Positions 24,102-34,000 of a stretch of DNA of 40,457 nucleotides are shown piece by piece (the first letter of the stretch is position 1; each line of letters starts with the position of its first letter). Both the position numbers and the translations under genes were made by a program. The stretch is from an uncultured Clostridium sp. (GTDB lineage Bacteria; Bacillota; Clostridia; TANB77; CAG-508): positions 1 to 40,457 of the forward strand of contig USDF01000008.1 in assembly GCA_900553405.1 (NCBI GenBank). Reading direction: 5' to 3'. The notes below the pieces were generated by a model, which did no database searches, was not told the origin of the DNA, and saw only the letters and a list, made by a program, of their open reading frames with translations.

Positions 24102-25211
24102 TTAATTATATACATAGTTTAATATTTGAGAAGTATATACTGGTTCATCCTCTTGAATTGCTTGTTTTCTAAAGAATGGTGCAAATATACTAACTCTCTC
24201 TCTTTTAGCCATTTCTTTTTCTAATTTTTCCTCATAAGCATAAATCTTATAATTTAATTCTCTTATTTCTCTGTCTTTTTCTTCTAGTTCCTTCATATAT
24301 GAATTTCTTTCTTCTAATAAAGTACTAATTGCATGTTTATTTTCTTTTTGATACATCTTGTAAATTTGCGTTTTTATCTCTTCTAATTGATTTTCATTTT
24401 GAGCCTTTATTTCTTCTATTTTTTCTTCTATAATTCCTTGTGCTTGTATTATTCTTCTTTCAGATTCTTTTTGTCCCATTTTTATGCTATTTTCCATACT
24501 TGCATGTGAATCTAATAATGTTTCTTGTACCTTATTTTGTCCTTTTAAAATTTCTTGTGCTATTTCTGTATTGTCATTTAATTGTATACTATCTATTTTT
24601 TCTGCTAATATATTTTGAGTTTCTACTATTTTTTCTTCATATTTTCTTTGCCCTGCTTCAATATTTTTTTCTATGTTTTGATATCTATTTGCTAATTCTT
24701 CTTTTAATTTTTCTTGCCCTTCTAATATTTCGCTAGAATTATTTTCCAAACTATTATTTTTTTGCAACATCTTTTCAAAAGCATTGTTTTGAGCTTCTAC
24801 CATTCTTTTTTCTGCATCTAATTGAGCTTTTACTAATTTACTTGTTAATTTTTCGTTATTTTGTCTTATCTCATCAACTTTTCTCATAACATTATTGTTA
24901 TTTTGCGCTACATTATCAAAAATAAAATTTAAATTTTTAGAGCTTATATCTATTTTTTCACTCATTTCATTAAATTTATCTTCTAATTTATTTTCTATTC
25001 CATTTTCATCTTGTTTCTTTCTAGTTATTACTCTGCTTATTTTATAAAGTTGATTTGCTTTTTCCTTATTTGTTGCATAGTTATATGTGCATTCTTTTTG
25101 ATCTGCTAGACTTTTCTTAGCAGATTGTAACAATTCTTTTACTTTTTCACTTTGTTTTTCATACGCTTCATTGATACTGTTATTTATTTTTTCTTTATCT
25201 ATATTATTCAT
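24102..25211 (-). CDS. Coiled-coil protein with an internal repeat, unknown function
   Basis: A 369-residue soluble protein, rich in E, K, N and Q, with almost unbroken heptad-like helix from about 10 to 335. There is no signal peptide or membrane segment. Two 46-residue units repeat at 161-206 and 220-265 (period 59). Each starts EILxGQ, has a middle GQ(R/K) and ends with (A/E)EKI. A third, weaker AQ-rich stretch lies at 127-150. The tail (about 340-369) changes to hydrophobic SIFAPFFRKQ and VYTSQILNYVYN, perhaps a docking end. I use the ATG at 25211, because GAGGTGGTG lies about 7 nt upstream; an earlier in-frame ATG at 25259 has no such site. I do not recognise the family. It is divergent from the HExxH gene. 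Confidence 0.75.
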   Translation of the reverse strand: MNNIDKEKINNSINEAYEKQSEKVKELLQSAKKSLADQKECTYNYATNKEKANQLYKISRVITRKKQDENGIENKLEDKFNEMSEKIDISSKNLNFIFDNVAQNNNNVMRKVDEIRQNNEKLTSKLVKAQLDAEKRMVEAQNNAFEKMLQKNNSLENNSSEILEGQEKLKEELANRYQNIEKNIEAGQRKYEEKIVETQNILAEKIDSIQLNDNTEIAQEILKGQNKVQETLLDSHASMENSIKMGQKESERRIIQAQGIIEEKIEEIKAQNENQLEEIKTQIYKMYQKENKHAISTLLEERNSYMKELEEKDREIRELNYKIYAYEEKLEKEMAKRERVSIFAPFFRKQAIQEDEPVYTSQILNYVYN

Positions 25212-25313
25212 AATAACACCACCTATCTCTATTTTAGCATGTTTTTGTCGTTTTTGCAACCTTTTATGTAAATTTTGTAATTCAATTGTAATAAAACTTT
25301 AACATATCTGTTA

Positions 25314-25342
25314 TTAACTCTTTGCATTATTTCCTTTATAAT
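25314..25342 (+). promoter_or_regulatory. Promoter of the HExxH-protein gene
   Basis: TTAACT (25314-25319), 17-nt spacer, TATAAT (25337-25342), about 40 nt before the ATG. It lies in the 170-nt gap between two divergent genes of unknown function. Confidence 0.65.
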
Positions 25343-25381
25343 ATGTAGTACAATAACAAACTAAGGAGAAAATATAGAATT

Positions 25382-26467
25382 ATGAATATAGAAAATGAAC
25401 TAAAAAAAGACGGAATAACAGTTATAAAACAATTAGATAAACTTAGTACTACTTTAGTAGCTAAGTTTGTTGCCGAGAAATTTATTTCTTTTTTTCCATT
25501 TTCTCGCTTTCATTATTCTGATTTATTTTCAAAAATATCTAGCATAAAAATGTATATTGCTGATATGCCAGAAGGAATGTCTGAAGCAAATTATTTTTAT
25601 AAAAATTCTAGCATCTACTTTAAAAATGGTTTATCTATGGAAGAAATGAAAGAATTAACTATTCATGAATTTATTCATCATTTCCAAGAAATTAAAGATG
25701 AAAAAGGTAACCTATATCGTCTAGGCTTATGTGATTTTACTGGAATTAAAATACATGGAATGGCTTTGAACGAAGCTGCTGTACAACTTATTTCTTCTAA
25801 AATATTAAAGAAAGAAGAAGATACTGTTAAATATTATGGAATTGAATTTACTACTTCTACTCCATCTTATTACCCACTTCTTTGTAATTTAATTAGTCAA
25901 ATGGCTTACATTGTAGGTGAAGTTGTATTATTTGATAGTACTCTTTATAGTAACGATAGATTTAAAAATGCATTCATTCGTTTAACTTCAGATTCTACAT
26001 TTCGTCAAGTTGAAAAAGGATTTGATAAAATCTTAAAAGCGGAAGAAAAAATTATATTAGCAACAGCACGTCTTCAAAAAGATGACTTAAATGAAAGAGA
26101 AATTGCAAAGGTATCTAGCCAAATTGGAATATGCAAAAAAGTAATACAAGATACTTTTATTAAAACACAAAACAAAATCTTTACATCTTACTTTAATAAA
26201 AGTTTACAAAATTTATATTCTGTGCAAGATATTGAAGATTACAGAAAAAAATTGTATTGCTACAAAGATTTATTAGGCTCTACAGATAATTATACTTATT
26301 TTAATGATTATTATATTTATTTAATGTCTAAATTAGATGAAGTATACGAATCTATTACAGGTTCTATCTCCCTTGTTCCATACAAAAGAAGTATTGTTCA
26401 AGTTATACTTTCTAAACTTAGCAAAGTATTTGGTAGAGAACCAGATTTTCAAAGAATTTCACAATAA
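25382..26467 (+). CDS. Unrecognised protein with HExxH putative zinc-peptidase motif
   Basis: A 361-residue protein with no signal peptide or clear membrane segment. IHEFIHHFQE (H95, E96, H99) is a HExxH motif in a predicted helix. ALNEAAVQLI (E131) follows 32 residues later and could give the third, glutamate zinc ligand of a gluzincin-like fold. Upstream, a beta-like YFYKNSSIYFKNGLS strand (about 71-85) sits where the edge strand of such peptidases is found. The C-terminal half (about 210-340) is helical and charged. AAGGAG lies 13 nt before the ATG, a rather long spacing. Peptidase activity is inferred from motif and order only; I cannot name a family. Own promoter and terminator. Confidence 0.7.
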   Translation: MNIENELKKDGITVIKQLDKLSTTLVAKFVAEKFISFFPFSRFHYSDLFSKISSIKMYIADMPEGMSEANYFYKNSSIYFKNGLSMEEMKELTIHEFIHHFQEIKDEKGNLYRLGLCDFTGIKIHGMALNEAAVQLISSKILKKEEDTVKYYGIEFTTSTPSYYPLLCNLISQMAYIVGEVVLFDSTLYSNDRFKNAFIRLTSDSTFRQVEKGFDKILKAEEKIILATARLQKDDLNEREIAKVSSQIGICKKVIQDTFIKTQNKIFTSYFNKSLQNLYSVQDIEDYRKKLYCYKDLLGSTDNYTYFNDYYIYLMSKLDEVYESITGSISLVPYKRSIVQVILSKLSKVFGREPDFQRISQ

Positions 26468-26497
26468 AAAAATCAAGAGTTTTTCTCTTGATTTTTT
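26467..26497. terminator. Bidirectional terminator between the HExxH gene and gltA
   Basis: AAAAAATCAAGAG (26467-26479) pairs perfectly with CTCTTGATTTTTT (26485-26497) around T5. It also ends the long minus-strand operon beginning at addB. Confidence 0.9.
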
Positions 26498-27753
26498 AAT
26501 TGACATTTTTTATTACTTCAGCAACATTTCTTCCAATTCTTGCTGCCCATGCTACAGTTGCTTTTGTTCCTATTACGTCTCCTCCTGCATAAATATTTTC
26601 TATATTTGTTTTGTAGTTTTCATCTACTTTTATATATCCTTTTTCATTTAGTTCTATTCCTTGTTCTTTAAGAATATTCTCTTCTGTTTTTGAACCTATC
26701 GCCATTATTACATAGTCCATATCAAGTAAGTAATTGCTTCCTTCTATATCTACTGGACTTGGTCTTTTTCCTTCTTCTTTTTGTACAAGTTCAGTTTTTA
26801 TACATTCTATTTTTCCAACTCTTTTTTCGTTATCTTTTGGAATAATTTTTACTATATTGTTTTGAAATAGAAACTCTATTTTTTCCTCTTTTGCTTCTTC
26901 TATTTCTTTTTTTTCTGCCGGCATTTGTTCTTCTGCTCTTCTATATATTACATATGTTTCTTTTGCTCCTAATCTTTTTATAGTTCTTGCCGCATCCATT
27001 GCCACATTTCCGCCACCAATTACTGCTACTTTTTTATCTTTAAAGTCTGGAAAAACTTTATTTTCTAGAAGTTCATTTGCTCCGTATACTCCTTCTAGCT
27101 TTTCTCCTTCTATATTCATTTTTGAAGATATGTTACTTCCTATTGCTAAAAATACTGCATCATAATTATTTGATAATTCTTGCAAATTAAAATCTTTTCT
27201 TAACTCTTTATTAGTTTCTACTTTTATTCCTGGAATTGATGTTATTTTGTTTATTGTTTTCTCTAATATATCTCTTGGAAGTCTAAACTCTGGTATTCCA
27301 TATGCTAAAATTCCCCCGCAATTTTTCGTGCTTTTCATATATTGTAACATCATATCCCTCTAATGCTAAAAAAGCACTACATGTAAGACCTGCTGGTCCT
27401 CCTCCTACAACTGCTACTTTTTTATTTTTCTTTTCTATTTTTTCTTTTTTAAATGGATAATTGTTTTCTAGTGCTACTTTTCCAACATAAGCCTCTAATT
27501 CTCCAATTGATGTTGGCTTACCTTTAAATTTTCTAACACAGTTTCCTTCACATTGGCTATTATGTGGGCATATCAATCCACAAATTGGACTAAGTACTGT
27601 GGATTTAGTTAATACTTGATATGCATCTTCAAACTTTTCTTCTTTTATATATGATATAAACGCTGGTATATCATTTTCTAATGGACATCCCTTTTGACAT
27701 GGCTTTGATATACAATTTAAGCAATATTCTGCTTTGCTTTTTATTTCTTCCAT
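26496..27753 (-). pseudogene. gltA: gltA-like NADPH oxidoreductase split by a +1 frameshift
   Basis: Together the two frames encode about 418 residues of a glutamate-synthase-small-subunit-like flavoprotein. The first part (27753 to about 27313) has the N-terminal Fe-S cysteines (CLNCISKPCQKGCP, CGLICPHNSQCEGNC) and FAD site VAVVGGGPAGLTC. The second part (to 26496) has AYGIPEFRLPRDIL, the NADPH site VAVIGGGNVAMDAARTI and IYAGGDVIG. The join falls at 27313-27318, where GGGGG is preceded by a C. Removing one base there restores the expected KLGGILAYG. As it stands, the first frame ends shortly after with a short wrong tail. No large-subunit gene is adjacent, so an intact form would act as a stand-alone NAD(P)H oxidoreductase. 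The shift may be real or a sequence error. Confidence 0.88.
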
Positions 27754-27755
27754 AG

Positions 27756-28313
27756 TTACCTCAATTCTTCCTCTTTTTTTCTAATCTCTTTTAAGTCATT
27801 CCAAAATTCTATTTTTTTGTTCTCATCTCTTAGAAGTGCTGCTGGATGCCATGTTGGCATATAATATATTCCTTTTTGTTCTATCCATTTTCCACGCATT
27901 GCTGTTATTGAATATTCTTTTCCTAAAATATTTTTTAAAGCTGTAGAACCTAATAATACTATAATTTTAGGCTTTACTAATATTACTTGATTTCGTAAAT
28001 AATTTAAGCATGCTTCTGCTTCATCTTGTTCTGGAACTCTATTTGAAGGTGGCCTACATTTTACTATGTTAGCAATATATAGTTCTTTTCTTTTTATTCC
28101 TAGTCCTGTTAATGCTTTATTCATAAGTTGACCTGCTTTTCCTACAAATGGTTCTCCTTGTTTATCTTCGTCTGCCCCCGGTCCTTCACCTATCATCATA
28201 ATATCCGCTTCTTTATTACCTACTCCAAATACTATGTTAGTTCTATTTGTGCATAATTTACATTTATTACAATTGACTATTGATTGTTCTAATTCTTCCC
28301 AATTATCGTACAT
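27756..28313 (-). CDS. Family 4 (type 4) uracil-DNA glycosylase
   Basis: A 185-residue Fe-S glycosylase that removes uracil from DNA. The active-site motif is IGEGPGADEDKQGEPFVGKAG (about 41-61) and the second motif is HPAALLR near 155. Probable 4Fe-4S ligands are C15, C18, C86 (in KCRPP) and C102, the family 4 spacing. The ribosome site AAGGAG precedes the ATG. Its stop is only 2 nt from the gltA start, and its own start is 9 nt from the LD-carboxypeptidase stop, so these genes are one transcript. It fits a group with Ogg, Tag and AddB. Confidence 0.92.
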   Translation of the reverse strand: MYDNWEELEQSIVNCNKCKLCTNRTNIVFGVGNKEADIMMIGEGPGADEDKQGEPFVGKAGQLMNKALTGLGIKRKELYIANIVKCRPPSNRVPEQDEAEACLNYLRNQVILVKPKIIVLLGSTALKNILGKEYSITAMRGKWIEQKGIYYMPTWHPAALLRDENKKIEFWNDLKEIRKKEEELR

Positions 28314-28322
28314 TTTTGCTCC

Positions 28323-29246
28323 TTATTTAACACATTCTTCTAATAATTCTATTTTTATATCTTTTGTTGTATCTATTCTAGCTTTTGTTCCAATTGGTAT
28401 AACAGTTTTCTTTTCTATATGTCCAAAATTATTTGATTTTATAATTGGAAAATTTATTTCTTCATCTTCTAAAACGTCTAATACTATTTTTTCTAATTGA
28501 ATATTACTTTCATGTTGATAATTTCCAATCCATAATCCCTTTATTTGTTCAAACACACCATTTTGTTTCATATAATATAAAAAACTATTTACTACTGCTG
28601 GTTCTGTTTCCATTCCTAGTTCTTCTAAAAATAATATTTTGTCTTTAAAAGATATAGAGTATTTTCCACAAACTAGCCCTCTTGTCAAAAATAAATTTCC
28701 TCCAACTAGTTCTCCTTCTGCTATACCTTTCCTAATTGTTTTATAGCCTGTTTCTTCCTTTCCAAACTCTAAACTACAATTTAAAAATCTATTAATTGCT
28801 TCTTTGTAGCTATAATCTGTTTCATCTGTTGCAATTGTTTTAAAATTCGTTCCACTAAATGTTACTAAACCTGTCCTTGCATTAATTATATTTGTAAGTG
28901 ATGTAATGTCACTATACCCGCATATTATTTTAGGGTTTTGTTTTATTAATTCAAAATTTAAGTATTCAAAAACTGAATTTGAATTATTTCCACCTTTAGC
29001 ACACCATATCATTTTTACATTTTTATTTCTAAACATTTCATTTATATCTTCTGCCTTTTCTCTAGCAGTAGCAGTGTATCCATTTGTATTTGAAAATAAA
29101 TTTTTAGAAAATATTACTTTAAATCCTGATTTTTCAACTATTTCTTTTGCCTTCTTTATTTCTTCAATATTATCATTTGTAACAGGATCTGATGGTGCAA
29201 CAACACCTATAGTATCACCTTTTTTTAGTTTTTCTGGTATTATCAT
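28323..29246 (-). CDS. S66-family LD-carboxypeptidase (LdcA/MccF-like)
   Basis: A 307-residue serine peptidase of family S66. The nucleophile is in ICGYSDITSL, and the Glu and His of the triad are expected in FLEELGMETEP and NNFGHIEKK. KGDTIGVVAPSDPV at the N-terminus and WCAKGGNNSNSVFEYLN are typical. The family cuts the L-D bond between m-DAP and D-Ala in peptidoglycan recycling (LdcA) or inactivates microcin C-type compounds (MccF); the sequence does not separate these. There is no signal peptide, so it acts in the cytoplasm. AAGGAGG precedes the ATG. It is in the addB operon. Confidence 0.9.
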   Translation of the reverse strand: MIIPEKLKKGDTIGVVAPSDPVTNDNIEEIKKAKEIVEKSGFKVIFSKNLFSNTNGYTATAREKAEDINEMFRNKNVKMIWCAKGGNNSNSVFEYLNFELIKQNPKIICGYSDITSLTNIINARTGLVTFSGTNFKTIATDETDYSYKEAINRFLNCSLEFGKEETGYKTIRKGIAEGELVGGNLFLTRGLVCGKYSISFKDKILFLEELGMETEPAVVNSFLYYMKQNGVFEQIKGLWIGNYQHESNIQLEKIVLDVLEDEEINFPIIKSNNFGHIEKKTVIPIGTKARIDTTKDIKIELLEECVK

Positions 29247-29321
29247 TTTTCCTCCTTGTTTTTTGTTATTTGAAACATATATTTAAGTAAACTTTATTTA
29301 CACTAAAAACTTCAATTTTCC

Positions 29322-30188
29322 TTATGCTTCTCTTTTCCAATAAAACAAATATTGTTGTGCTATTCCTGCTAAATTACCAAATTTCTCATAAGCAATTTTT
29401 TCTATTTCTTCTTTTTTGACCTTTGTTTCATCTGGATTTTTAATGTATAGTTCGTTCATAACTCTTCTTACCCATACATCTATAGGGAATGCTTCCCATC
29501 TTTTTAATGTAGAAAATAGTAATATGCAATCTGCTACTTTTGGTCCTACCCCTGGAAGTGTAAGTAGTGTATTCCTTACTTTGTTAAAGTCTTTCTCATT
29601 TTTTAATTGTTCTAAATCTACTTCTTTATTTTTTATCATTTTAGTAGTTTCATATACTCTAACATCTCTAAATCCTAAACCTAGTGCTCTTAAATCTTCT
29701 ACACTTGCTTTTGAAAGTTCATCTATTGTTGGAAAAGTATAATACTCTTTTCCTTCAAATATAATTTTCTTTCCATATCTTTCTGACATTCTATCTATTA
29801 TTCCTTTTATTCTTGGAATATTATTGTTTGCAGATATTATAAATGATATTATAGTTTCCCATAAGTCTTGATTTAGAATTCGTATTCCTTTTCCATAAGA
29901 TATACTTTTTTGCATATTTTCATCTATTTTAGAAAGTTTATCTTTTATTTGTTCATAATCTCTATTTAAATCAAAATAATTTACAACTAATTCTTCTAAA
30001 TTGTCTTGTCCTACTGATTTTATATGAATTTCATTATCTACTTTTTTTACATTTATTACATTGTTTCCTATTACTCCTGTGTAGCTTTCATCTTCTTGCT
30101 TATTAAAACGAAAACATTGCCCACATTCAAAAATGTCTTTTAATTCAAAGGTATTGCAATTTTTTATAATATATTTTTGTTCTTTCAT
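29322..30188 (-). CDS. ogg: 8-oxoguanine DNA glycosylase (OGG1-type, HhH-GPD)
   Basis: A 288-residue base-excision glycosylase/lyase. The helix-hairpin-helix is LTLPGVGPKVADCILLF, whose Lys is the expected Schiff-base residue, followed by the catalytic Asp in AFPIDVWVRRVM. The N-terminal FECGQCFRFN is typical of the OGG1-like beta domain. NQDLWETIISFIISANNNI is the family's helical-domain signature. I start at 30188, since GAGAGGT lies 5 nt upstream; a further ATG at 30239 overlaps the end of pgeF. The short distance to pgeF (34 nt) and to ldcA (75 nt) suggests one operon. Confidence 0.93.
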   Translation of the reverse strand: MKEQKYIIKNCNTFELKDIFECGQCFRFNKQEDESYTGVIGNNVINVKKVDNEIHIKSVGQDNLEELVVNYFDLNRDYEQIKDKLSKIDENMQKSISYGKGIRILNQDLWETIISFIISANNNIPRIKGIIDRMSERYGKKIIFEGKEYYTFPTIDELSKASVEDLRALGLGFRDVRVYETTKMIKNKEVDLEQLKNEKDFNKVRNTLLTLPGVGPKVADCILLFSTLKRWEAFPIDVWVRRVMNELYIKNPDETKVKKEEIEKIAYEKFGNLAGIAQQYLFYWKREA

Positions 30189-30222
30189 TTTTACCTCTCT
30201 CCTAGTTTCAATATTATCATAT

Positions 30223-30933
30223 TTACTGTATTTTTTCAATTATCGAGGTGTTTCTTCCAGATAGTTCCTTTTCTGCTCTATATGAATGTATATAATCTTT
30301 ATTACATACTGTACAAATGTTGCTTTGCACAATGTTTTCTTTTTTTAAACCTATTTCTTTTAGCAATTTTTCATTGATGTAATTAGTATCTACAAAATAT
30401 TTTCCTTCTTCTTTTCCTTTTTGTATAAATTTTTCTGGACTTGCTAAATAAGAAAATGTATCTTCAAAAATCTCCTTTACATCTTCACTTACTTCAAAAT
30501 GACATTTTCCTATTGCTGGACCTATACATGCTATTATATCTTTTGGATTGCATCCATACTCTTCTATCATTTTTTCTACGCCTTTTTGTCCTATTTTTTG
30601 CACTGTTCCACGCCAACCTGAATGTATATTTCCTATTACATTTTTTACTTTATCATATAAAAAAATTGGTGTGCAATCTGCAAAACGAAGTGATAAAGAA
30701 ATTCCACTTTTGTCTGTTACTAATCCATCTATATTAGTATGAATTTCTCCTTTTTCTTTTACACATTCCACTATATCACTATGTGCTTGATGTTCTATTT
30801 TAGTAAATCCGTCTTCATTTAAATTTAGTGCTTTATATAAGGAAGAATAGTTATCTCCTATTACTTCCTTATAATTATTGTTATTTCCTTTTAAAGTATA
30901 ACAATGTGTAATTTTATCTTCATATTCTAGCAA
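30223..30933 (-). CDS. pgeF: Peptidoglycan editing factor PgeF (YfiH, laccase-domain fold)
   Basis: A 236-residue protein of the YfiH/PgeF family, which corrects wrong muropeptide precursors (L-Ser for L-Ala). It was earlier called polyphenol oxidase or laccase-like. The metal/nucleophile motifs are ADCTPIFLYD (Cys), GNIHSGWRGT (His) and CIGPAIGKCHFEV (Cys, His). The start is uncertain. The called start is TTG at 30933 without a clear ribosome site. The same frame stays open upstream through EYLQFRKL, which looks like a normal family N-terminus, but no ATG or GTG is found before the stop near 30969. An ATA at 30957 stands where the start might be expected. It lies about 70 nt after addB. Confidence 0.9.
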   Translation of the reverse strand: MLEYEDKITHCYTLKGNNNNYKEVIGDNYSSLYKALNLNEDGFTKIEHQAHSDIVECVKEKGEIHTNIDGLVTDKSGISLSLRFADCTPIFLYDKVKNVIGNIHSGWRGTVQKIGQKGVEKMIEEYGCNPKDIIACIGPAIGKCHFEVSEDVKEIFEDTFSYLASPEKFIQKGKEEGKYFVDTNYINEKLLKEIGLKKENIVQSNICTVCNKDYIHSYRAEKELSGRNTSIIEKIQ

Positions 30934-31002
30934 TTTTCTAAATTGTAGATATTCTATATCTCCGCTTCTTTACATACTTCATTGTATCATTTGATAAATC
31001 TA

Positions 31003-34000
31003 TCATTTCTCTTTTTCCTTTCTGATACTTTCTAAAATTTCCTCTTTTTTTAGATTTTCAATATACCTATAAGAGCAATTATTATTTTCTTTAAAATTGC
31101 AAATTTGTTTATATTCGCAATAATCGCATGGTGTTTTTTTATTTTTCTTTTGATAATATGGTTTTATTTCTATATTTCCACTTAAAATTTCCTTTGAAAT
31201 TTGTTTTATTATATCTTTAGTGTATTTTCTTAAGTCTTCAAATTGTTCTTTTGTTATAGTATTAGATTTTGACTTATTTATATTTCCTTCTTTATCTAAA
31301 TATACTGGAACGACTTTAGAATAGCCTGCCTCTAAAGATTTATCCATCATTTTAACAATATTTATATCTGCTAAAACAAATCCATTCATTTTAAATTGTT
31401 TTTTAAGTTCTTCTTCTATTTTTTCTTTATCTATCTTTTTATCTACTTTTAAAATAGGATCTATTAAATTATAATATAGCACCCCAGCTGGCATTACATC
31501 TTCTATTTCACATGCTGCATCTAAATAAGTTAATAGCTGTATTTGTATTCCTGCTACTACTTGGTTTAAATCTATGTTTTTTACAGAAGACTTATAATCT
31601 ATTATTCGAAGATATTTTCCATTTTCAGTTTTGGCTAAATCTACTCTATCTATCTTCCCTGTTATTTCTACTTTTTTGCCATCTTCTAATGGAATTGTTA
31701 TAGGACTATATTCTTTTCCTTTTTTGAACTCTAACTCGTTTGCAAATACTTGAAAATCACTATTTTTTAGTTCATTTATAATGTATTTCATAGATGTGAA
31801 AATAACTCTTTTTAATTTTAATGTTAATATTTTAAATTTGTCACTACTTCCAAAAATATAGTATTTTGCAAAACTTAATTTTTCTTCTATAATTTCCTCT
31901 ATTATGCTTTTTATCTGTTCTTCTTCTAAGCTTTTTACGTCTAATTCTTTTTCTCTTATTGTATGGAAAAATGAATCTATTACTTCATGCATGAAAGTTC
32001 CTGTGTCTATTGATTGTAGTTTATATTCTTCTGGCTTTTTTAATTTTAATCCATATTCTAAATAATAAGAAAATGGACAAGATTTATATTTTTCTAGTTT
32101 AGATATACTTGTTACTAGTGTATTTCCATATAATTTATTTATATTTTCTTTTGTTATTTTTTCTATACTATTTTTGTTATTTAATGCTTCTTTTGCTTTT
32201 GCTAGTTTTTGCTTCCAAGTAGTACTTTCTTCAAAGTATTTTTCTACTGCCTTCCAATAGTCTGGCAAATTTTTTTCTCCATTTTGTCTTATCATTTCTA
32301 TTAATTCTTCAAAAGTATTGCTTTCATTTACTATTGTGAATTTTTTTTCTACAAGCTCACTATCTTCTTTTAGATTTACAAATATTTTTTTTAATTTAGT
32401 AATATATGTAGAAGGTCTTAATGCTGCACCTTCGCTATCTGAAGATGGGTAAGAAAAGAAAAGTTTTTCCTTTGCTATTGTTAATGCTTTATATATGTTT
32501 AAATTGTCTTGATATAAATTTTCAATAGTTCCTTTTGCAAGTTCAATTCCTTTTTCTTTTAAATTGTCTCTGTCTTTGTCATTTAAGAAGCCTTCTTGTT
32601 TTTGTATTGTAGGAAATACTCCATCATTTACACCAACTATAAATACTGCTTTTACTTCATGTGTTCTTGTTCTGTCTAAATCTCCTACTATAACTTGGTC
32701 TTGTGATTGTGGAATTCTTCCAAGTCCCGTTTGAGATAATCCCATTTTTAGTAACTCTCTATATTTTTCAAATGAGACTTTTTCACTTTCAAATAGCTCT
32801 CCCATTTCTTCTAATACAGAGATTACCACATTCCATGCTAATTCTTGTTCTTTTGCTAAATCTAATTTTCCTTCTTCTTCTAATTTATTTTGTTTTAACT
32901 CTATTTTTTCTCTAATATTATTTTGCTCTAAAAACTCATATAGCTTAATATTCATTTGCTCTACAGTTTTTATTTGACTTAAATTTTCTTTTAATTTAAC
33001 TAAAGGTTCAACTACTTTATTTCTAATTATTCTCATCCTTTGGGCTATTTTCTTTTTATCTTCTGTATCTTCTCCAAAATTCCACTCATTTTTATACCAT
33101 TTTGAGCCTTTTATTCCCCATTTTTTTGTATAGTTTTCAAATTCATATATTTCGTTTTCATCTATATCTGTAAAGCCTGTTTTTATATACTCTATTACCG
33201 CTTCATATGCCCAATTACTTGAATACACTTCTAGGATAGCTAATATATACTTTGCAAACTCATTTTGGCTTAATTCCTTCTTCTCGTCCATAAAAAGAGG
33301 TATGTTGTAAGATGCAAATATTGCTTTGCACAAACTTGAATATATTTCTACCTGTTTTGTCATTACAATAATGTCTTTGTATCTATAATTATTTTGTTTT
33401 ACCAATTTTATTATTTGCTTTGCTACTTCTTCTATTTCTGAATATGGATTTTTTGCTAAAAATATTGATATATTGTTTACTTCTCCATTATAAGTTTTGT
33501 ATGGTATTGCTTGAATATTTTGTTCTAAATGTAATAGTTCTTTATTTTCAAATCTATATGGTGTATTTAAAAATACTGTTTTTTCACATTCTATTTCATT
33601 TTCTCTTGCTATAAATAATAGCTTATCTGCTGTTTGTTTATTTGGATGGAAAATGTCTTTTTCCATGTTTGTTTGCATATCTAAATTGTCTGTAGTAATC
33701 GTTACATTTACTTGTTTTGCAACTTTTAGTAGCTCGCCTATTACTCTGTATTCTTGTTTTGTAAATCCACTAAATTCATCTATATAAAATATGTCATTTT
33801 TAAACAGATTACTTTCTTCTAGCTTTTTGGCTAAAATGTCTAGACTATCTGTTTCTTCTATATATTTACCTTTTAATTTTTCTTCTTGTTTTTCATATAT
33901 TGTAATAATGTCTTTCAATTTTTCTTGTAAATATCTATTTTCTAACTCTTCATTTGTCTTTTTTAGAATATCTAAAGATACTGTATGCTTTTTAAGTTCA

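Noticed and set aside
24440..24736. Plus-strand frame rich in L and F opposite the coiled-coil gene
   Set aside because: It is the mirror of E/K/Q-rich codons on the other strand, with no ribosome site.
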